Source: Ridgeia piscesae (taxonomy: Eukaryota > Annelida > Polychaeta > Sabellida > Siboglinidae). Taken from it: a DNA stretch of 64,000 nt. Of this stretch, positions 24,500 to 64,000 are shown piece by piece (position 1 is the stretch's first letter; each line of letters begins with the position of its first letter). Where the stretch lies: assembly GCA_025642075.2 (NCBI GenBank), contig JAODUO010001090.1:43501-107500 (forward strand), in the 5' to 3' direction. The notes under the pieces were generated by a model. The model searched no databases. It was not told the DNA's origin and saw only the letters and a program-made list of their open reading frames with translations. The translations under genes and the position numbers were made by a program.

Positions 24500-26594
24500 A
24501 ATAAGGTACAGGAAAATTGTTCACAAAGGAAGATATAAGGACATGAGGGAATATTTAGCAAAGATAGACTGGAATAACACACTGAAGAATAAGACAGCAA
24601 CAGAATGCTGGAATATTTTAAAGAGTGAAATTGACTGCGTCGTTGACAAATTTGTCCCCTTGAAAAAACAGGGGAAACGGTCAAAGAAGAAACACTTATC
24701 GAAGGAAGCCATTAGAAAAATCAAGTACAAGCACATGATGTGGAAGACATATAGACATACCGGAAGTGAAGAAGACTATAGCATGTATAAAGAAGCACTT
24801 AATCAAGCTACAGCTGAAATTAGAAATTCAAAGAGAAGCTACGAACAAAAAATTGCTTTTAATATAAAACATGACAGCAAGAGTTTTTATGAGTATATTC
24901 GAAGTAAACAGAAAGTTCAGGATAAGGTCGGTCCTCTAGAGGGTAGTGATGGAAACATAATAACAGAGGGATTCTTAATGGCAGAAAACCTAAATGAGTA
25001 CTTTAGTTCGGTGTTTACCAGGGAAGATATTAGTATATTACCAGTACTTGAGACTAAGTTCGAAGGGAGAGAGTTTGACTATTTAGGACAACTAATTGTA
25101 ACCCCAATAATGGTAGCTGTGAAAATAAGAGATATGAAGGATAATAAATCACCTGGAGTGGATGGGATTCCTCCCAAATTACTATTGGAAATTGTAGAAC
25201 AAATCAGCATACCGCTTGCAACAGTGTTCAATTTGTCATTAGAGGAGGGAATAGTTCCGTTAGAATGGAAAGAAGCAAACATTATACCATTATTTAAAAA
25301 AGGTTCGAGAAACAAGTCAGAGAACTATAGACCAGTGAGTTTAACATCGGTGATTTGCAAACTATTAGAAAGACTAATTAAAGATCACCTGGTTGATTTT
25401 CTTGTTAAAAATAAATTGATAAACCCATCTCAACATGGGTTTTTAAAAGCGAGGTCATGCTTAACAAATATGTTATGTTTTTTGGAAGATGTCACAAAGT
25501 GGCTAGATGAGGGATCACCAGTAGATATAATCTACTTAGATTTTAAAAAGCCTTTAACAAAGTGCCACACCAAAGACTACTACTTAAACTAAAAGCCCAT
25601 GGCATAGGAAATGGAATGATCAACTGGATAGAAAAATGGCTTATTGATAGAAGACAAAGAGTAGTTGTTGATGAGAGGTTTCAAACTGGAAAGCGGTTTT
25701 GAGTGGAGTACCGCAGGGATCAGTACTGGGACCTATTTTATTCTTAATATATATCAATGATTTGGATGATGACATAACAAGCAAGGTGTTGAAGTTTGCG
25801 GACGACACAAAAGTGTTTAGGAAAATTAAAAGTGATGCAGATAGACAGCATTTACAAGATGATCTTAATAAGTTGATAGAATGGTCTGAGAAGTGGCAAA
25901 TGCTGTTTAATTTTGGAAAGTATAAGTGCCTTCACACAGGACATGGGAATGAAGATGCACAATATACAATGGGGGATACTCTACTAAATACTACCTTAAA
26001 GGAAAAGGACTTAGGGTTAACTATTAGTGCTGACATGAAGGTATCAGAGCAGTGTGGAATTGCAGCAGCGAAGGAAACCAAATTCTTGGATTAATTAGGC
26101 GAAATATAGTGTACAAAGAAAAAGAACTAATAATACCGCTGTATAAAACAATAGTTAGGCCTTACTTAGAATATTGTATACAAGCATGGAGGCCATATCG
26201 CAAGAAGGATATTGATATGCTAGAAAGAGTACAAAGGAGAGCAACCAAAATGATACCAAAACTCAGGAATATTAGTTATGAAATGCGTCTAAAAGAATGT
26301 GGTTTAACAACACTAGAAACCAGAAGATTGAGAAGAGATCAGATTGAGGTGTTTAAAATATTGAATGGATATGAAAATATTGACAGAAATATTTTTTTCA
26401 CAGTCAAGGAAGAGGGAAGGACTAGAGGACATGGAGTTACATTAGCAAAGAAGCAGTGTAGACTAGATATTAGAAAATTTTCATTTTCACAAAGAACAGT
26501 AAACGAATGGAACAGATTATCAGCTGATTGTGTAGGTGCTAGTAGTGTTAATATATTTAAAAACATATACCTAAGACGGGCGGGGTATACTTAG
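24500..26594 (+). pseudogene. LINE reverse transcriptase ORF, frameshifted
   Basis: The frame is open from about 24500 to 25592. It then shifts near 25550, just after the YLDF motif that holds the first catalytic Asp. It continues through the FADDTK active-site motif at about 25794-25811 and shifts again near 26080 into the C-terminal segment ending at 26594. All main RT motifs are visible in order, and the shifts look like simple one-base indels, suggesting relatively recent inactivation. No RNase H domain is seen, as is usual for CR1-like elements. Confidence 0.9.
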
Positions 26595-26643
26595 ATAGAT
26601 AGGTTGGACTCTCGATAAGCCAAATGGCTTCCTAGTCCACCTG

Positions 26644-26669
26644 CCATCTAGAGTTGAATCTCTAGGTGG
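26644..26669 (+). other. Stem-loop in the LINE 3' UTR
   Basis: The arms ccatctagag and ctctaggtgg pair in 9 of 10 positions (the tenth can be a G-U pair in RNA), with a 6-base loop. The same structure is present in the 5312-5833 copy. In related LINEs a 3' structure is what the reverse transcriptase recognises, so a similar role is a reasonable inference. Confidence 0.65.
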
Positions 26670-26744
26670 CAATCTTGTTAAATCTTGTTAGTTATTAATT
26701 ATATATAAGTCTTCCTTCACGTTAACTCAATATGATAGTATGAA

Positions 26745-27224
<480 letters not shown>

Positions 27225-29056
27225 TGGACAAAATATTTTATTTCAGACCAGTTATATACATAATAATAGAGTTTACACATTAGTATACGTTTACATGATG
27301 CTTCATCTACGGAGATCGACTGATTGAGATCGACAATGACATTTAACAGTATTACACATTATTGTTTCTTAATTCACATACATCACAACCCTCCACTTTA
27401 CTGTTATCACTTGTTTATGACATCACTGTCGTACATCATTCTTGCGAAGCATTACTGGTATTATTAACACGTGTCCCTGCCAGTTATCAGTGTGCCGGCG
27501 TAAACTCTAACGAAAGCTGTGCTTTGTTTAATCCGTCTTAATGTGTATTAAAATATTGAATCGTCCAGCCGCATGCGGCATGTTAACATGATTCACGGCG
27601 ATTTATGAGGCTTTATAGTGACATTAAGAATTACGGCGACATGTCAGCGGACCGACGGCGAGTAACACATTGGACGCTGACCGCTGACAAACAAAGGGTA
27701 TAGCCACGAGTGGTCAGCAGCGGCCGATGAAATACTGCGGTGACAACATCCATCCATCTTACGATGATGTCCAATGTGTACATAGGAGAGAGTTCCAACT
27801 GTCAACACGTATCTAGACGGAAATTAATAGAGACATGTCGTGGTGCTTGCAGACAAATGGAAGAAAACGGACCTGTGTGCAGTTACCTTGCCGTCTCCTT
27901 GCAGCGTCACGCGATGACTACGCAAAACCTGTGTTAACATTTATCACTTGTTTATCCATCCATGTGCAACAACGAACAGGAATCATGTTGATACGTCATG
28001 TGCTAAACCAGTCTCTGTGCAAGGTTAAAGTGTTGTAATTAGTCATTTCCGCTGGTCAGACGTAACAACGATCCAACATGGGACGATCGTAACATAATCG
28101 GGTTGCGTGTGTGCGTCTTTGTGTTTGGACGGGCGTGTATGCTTGGGTACATGAGACTAGATGCGTGCGCGTGAGTGTGTATGAACCTTCGCGACACAGC
28201 ACTGTACCGGGTTGTTACGTTTTCCAGAGGCCGCAGCTTTTTGAAACAGCCGTGACCCACAATCTGCTTGGTTCAACGGCCGGTCACAATGACATCCACG
28301 TATCATTAAGTAAAAGATATTCATCAATTGCAAATCGCAAAGCATCGTACTCAGTTGACATTTCCCCATGTATCGTTTGTTTTACTTGTTTGTTGTCCTT
28401 AATAATCTCTTCCTTGAGACTTTACTGCTATTGTGAGCTTTTGATTTGTCCACTTTTCTCGAAGTGTCTCAATAAATGTTTTATATTAATTTTATATCCT
28501 CTGTCATTTTATTTTTGTATACTTCTTTACTTATAATATTTTATGTAATCCACTGGTTCATTCATCCAATCCCACATTCTCTAAGCGTTGGAACTCCACC
28601 AGCTGCTTCACCACACCCCGCCCTCTAGCATCACTTGCCCGCCGTGAACGTGCACATCTTGACTTTGCTTACGTCGCATTTCGTTTTCTGGTAACTGTCA
28701 TTTCACCCCTCGTTCGTGCGTGTGTATTTGTGTGCTTTTGTGCCCATTTGCGACACGGCCAAATCTCATTTATAACGTCCACAAAGGCAGTGCACTGAGA
28801 TCTGGCGCCTTTATTCGGGGAGCCTTGACAGCGTTGCACTTGGCCGTAGAATCGAGAGAGAGAGTCAGATCACCCACGCACTAGGAGCCACAGAGGCCCG
28901 TCGTAGAAGGACCGACTGGCGGAGGTGACACTCGACCGCAGGCCGACCAATGGGCAGGCCGGGTTGGGGCTCGTTAATTAAATTGCTGCTGCTGGACACA
29001 CCTTGCGTGGCGTAAACAACAATAGAACCTGACGTGTGCGGGTCCGAGGCCACTGG
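27225..29056. other. Unique sequence upstream of the large gene
   Basis: I find no coding exon that I can support; open frames at 28111-28536 and elsewhere lack recognisable domains. The stretch nearest the gene (about 28570-29056) is richer in CpG than the surroundings and holds a CCAAT motif. It probably contains the upstream regulatory region of the gene. Confidence 0.5.
28947..28951 (+). promoter_or_regulatory. CCAAT box candidate
   Basis: CCAATGG lies about 115 bases upstream of the proposed TATA box, a usual distance for NF-Y type elements. A 5-base match has little weight alone; I list it because it sits in line with the TATA box, donor site and untranslated exon. Confidence 0.3.
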
Positions 29057-29062
29057 ACGGCT

Positions 29063-29069
29063 TTATAAG
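29063..29069 (+). promoter_or_regulatory. Candidate TATA box of the large gene
   Basis: The sequence ctttataagg is followed about 30 bases later by possible start positions near 29090-29096, and then by a strong splice donor at 29176. Together these make a coherent core promoter and first exon. This is inference from sequence only. Confidence 0.45.
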
Positions 29070-29092
29070 GCGCCACCAGGATGTTGGGCAGC

Positions 29093-29175
29093 AAATTGGG
29101 CGTCCGACCGTCCGAAGACAGACTTTCACGAGAGACATTTCGGGAGATTTTCTTGCTGGGTGCACGAGTTCTTGG
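29093..29175 (+). other. Candidate untranslated exon 1 of the large gene
   Basis: This stretch lies between the candidate start near 29093 and a strong donor, cttgg|gtaagtg, at 29175/29176. It would join to the acceptor tctgttgcag|acc at 31188/31189, giving a 5' UTR of about 113 bases before the signal-peptide ATG. The start position is approximate. Confidence 0.45.
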
Positions 29176-29759
29176 GTAAGTGTTACATTTTAAACTCTCA
29201 CGTCTGATGATTTTTATTATAGAAACATACAGTAGCAAAAACTTTACTTTAATTAAACATGAAAATACAAAACGAATGCGTCACGGCGTAAGTTAATGCT
29301 TGTGTTGTCGTTGTAATATTTGTTATTACTAATAACGTTATTTTCTTAAATCTTTTTGTAAGCAAATTCATTACTCATAATGTAAGCACAACAATGTGTC
29401 ATCGAATTTGGGAATGCAATACCTGTTTGTGCGAAAGACCACCGGGAAGTGCTTTTTAAGTTACAACTTTCCTAAAGTAATAAAACGTGAGCAGTGTCCG
29501 TGGCTGAATAACTTCGCGCTTTTGGCTTTGATCTGTCCGTTTGTATCCGCAAAGTCACTTTTATTTATGGTACATTTTGTGCCATAAATTAAGAAGGACA
29601 ATTAAATGACACAAATGGCGCGCACCGCATACCTTTCACTGATCAGGGGCACTCCTAAAACTGACCTCACATTTTTCCTCAAACGTTAGATGAACAGGTC
29701 ATCTTAAAGGTAATTTGCTCAATTAAGGTGGTAGTCCTATTCGATTTTACCAAACACGT

Positions 29760-31010
29760 CTATAGATAACTATTAATACTTCCGATGTGGTTGTTGAATT
29801 GTTGCTCTACGACCAACAGAACAGTTTATAATTGGTGGTAAGTGGCGCCACGACGAACAGAACAGATTAGATGTGGTGCTACGACCAACAGAACAGTTTA
29901 GACAAGGTGAAAAGTGAATCTTAACAGAAACGTTTAGATAAGGTGTTGAGTTAAGCTACAGCTAACAGAGCAGTTTAAACAAGGTGGTAACTTCCGTTAC
30001 GATTAGCATACATGTTTAGATAAGGTGGTATGTTTCATTACAACTGATAGAAAAGCTTAGACAATGTGGTAAGCTCTGTACGATTAACATTTTTTAGACA
30101 AGGTGGTAAGCTGCACCGATACTACCATATTAGCTTAGACGAGGTGTAAAATTTGCTACAACCGACTGAACAGTTTTGCCAAGGTGGTAAGTTGCGTTAC
30201 GACCTACAGAACATGTTTGCCAAGTTGGTGAGTTGCGGTACGGCCAACATAGCAGTTTAACAATGTGGTAAATTACGCTACAACTAACAGAACAGTCTTA
30301 ACAAGGCTGTGCGTTTCGCTACGATTAACAGAACAGTTTAGACAAGGTGGTTAGTTGCGTTAAGACAAACAGAACAGTTTTATCAAGGTGGTTAGTAGCG
30401 GTACGACTAGCAGAACAGTTTTGAGAAGGTGGTAAGTTACGCTACGACTAATAGAATAGTTTAGACAAGGTTGTGATTTGCACTACGACTAATAGAATAG
30501 TTTAGACAAGGAGGTAAGTTGCGCTACGACTAATAGAATAGTTTAGACAAGGTGGTAAGTTGCACTACGACTAATATAATAGTTTAGACAAGGTGGTAAG
30601 TTGCACTACGACTAATATAATAGTTTAGACAAGGTGGTAAGTTGCACTACGACTAATATAATAGTTTAGACAAGGTGGTAAGTTTCGCTACGACTAATAT
30701 AATAGTTTAGACAAGGTGGTAAGTTGCACTACGACTAATATAATAGTTTAGACAAGGTGGTAAGTTGCACTACGACTAATATAATAGTTTAGACAAGATG
30801 GTAAGTTGCACTACGACTAATATAATAGTTTAGACAAGGTGGTAAGTTTCGCTACGACTAATAGAATAGTTTAAACAAGGTGGTAAGTTGCACTACGACC
30901 AATATAATAGTTTAGACAAGATGGTAAGTTGCGTTACGACTAACAGAACAACTTAGCCAAAGTGACCAGTAGCGCTACACCAGCAGAACGGTTTAGACAC
31001 GATATCAAGT
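29760..31010. repeat. 41-bp minisatellite in the first intron, about 30 units
   Basis: Units contain gacaaggtggtaagttgcac and gactaatataatag. Copies in the middle (about 30480-30920) are nearly identical, while those at both ends are diverged and vary in length. This is the usual picture of recent homogenisation in the core of an older array. It fills most of the intron between the untranslated exon and the signal-peptide exon. Confidence 0.93.
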
Positions 31011-31188
31011 TGCGCACATTTCAGAACGTGTTTTTCATAACTATCTGGTACATTCATTAGATAACTGTTAAATAAATATTCATTTATTTTTAGGACATAG
31101 ATTGTTGGGACTAGTTATTAGCCAGTCACAGCTTTCGCGTTTACTACACGATGCATAGTTGACTAAAAATCGTGTTTATCTGTTGCAG

Positions 31189-64000
<32,812 letters not shown>

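Larger units (their letters stand above)
23886..26690 (+). mobile_element. Non-LTR retrotransposon (CR1/Jockey-like LINE), 5'-truncated and broken
   Basis: Order along the element: the C-terminal part of an AP-type endonuclease (about 23890-24490; TESW, RRGGGVILYI, GDFNHRHIQW, SDHNQI), a basic linker, reverse transcriptase (about 25090-26060; GVDGIP, NYRPVSL, GVPQGSVLGPILF, catalytic FADDTK), a C-terminal segment (26060-26594; LERVQRRATKM), and a 100-bp 3' UTR with a stem-loop and a duplicated 10-bp tail. Family members nick target DNA and copy their own RNA in place. This copy is dead: an in-frame stop at 24122-24124 and frame shifts near 24490-24500, 25550 and 26080. The clade is inferred from the RT motifs and lack of LTRs. 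Fragments of the same family lie at 1-533 and 5312-5833. Confidence 0.93.

Noticed and set aside
24149..25592. Host gene with endonuclease or reverse-transcriptase function
   Set aside because: Order of domains, 3' tail, truncation, frameshifts and other copies in the window show it is a dead LINE insertion.

Overview
This is animal nuclear DNA, most likely from a marine invertebrate. It contains one large, intron-rich gene on the + strand with GT-AG introns, a non-LTR retrotransposon family, tRNA-derived SINEs, and a very heavy load of microsatellites and minisatellites. Molluscs and other lophotrochozoans, or an invertebrate deuterostome, would all fit; the sequence alone does not settle the phylum. 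No bacterial-type genes, rRNA, intact tRNA or CRISPR array is visible.

Layout. Positions 1-6.4 kb hold fragments of one LINE family on the minus strand (1-533, 5312-5833), an older LINE 3' relic (4290-4760), a 0.95-kb hexamer microsatellite, a 9-bp G-quadruplex-type array, and a 29-bp minisatellite in two blocks. Two minus-strand SINEs follow (6124-6435, 6867-7143). Positions 7.2-16.5 kb are one uninterrupted 51-bp tandem array of roughly 180 units. Positions 16.5-23.9 kb contain no gene I can support, only unique sequence, AT/CATA/AAT microsatellites and a very G-rich tract. Positions 23.9-26.7 kb are the best LINE copy (endonuclease plus reverse transcriptase), which is broken by a stop and frameshifts. 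GA and ACAG microsatellites and about 1.8 kb of unique DNA come next.

From about 29.06 kb to the right edge lies one gene. It has a plausible TATA box and an untranslated first exon, then a signal-peptide exon at 31219-31291, and at least 44 coding exons (about 1,998 codons in the window); its 3' end is outside. I deduced the exons by reading splice sites and checking that phase and frame stay open. Predicted order: signal peptide, a six-cysteine domain I do not recognise, a Ly-6/uPAR (LU) domain, three EGF domains, a second six-cysteine domain with the same cysteine spacing, EGF, von Willebrand D (VWD), C8, TIL, a TILa-like cysteine segment, EGF, then at least 29 calcium-binding EGF (cbEGF) domains. 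Each of those domains is a single exon, 114 bp in 27 of the 28 complete ones, with phase-1 introns on both sides. This looks like a giant secreted extracellular-matrix, mucin-like or adhesive protein. The EGF part has grown by tandem duplication of multi-exon blocks, some very recent.

The points most worth attention are: the paired unrecognised six-cysteine domain; the split-codon rule that keeps a calcium ligand (Asp or Asn) at every EGF junction; the 31-bp minisatellite that appears to have grown from a splice donor; the long palindrome and decayed EGF exon inside introns; and the 51-bp array whose variation is concentrated at one base.
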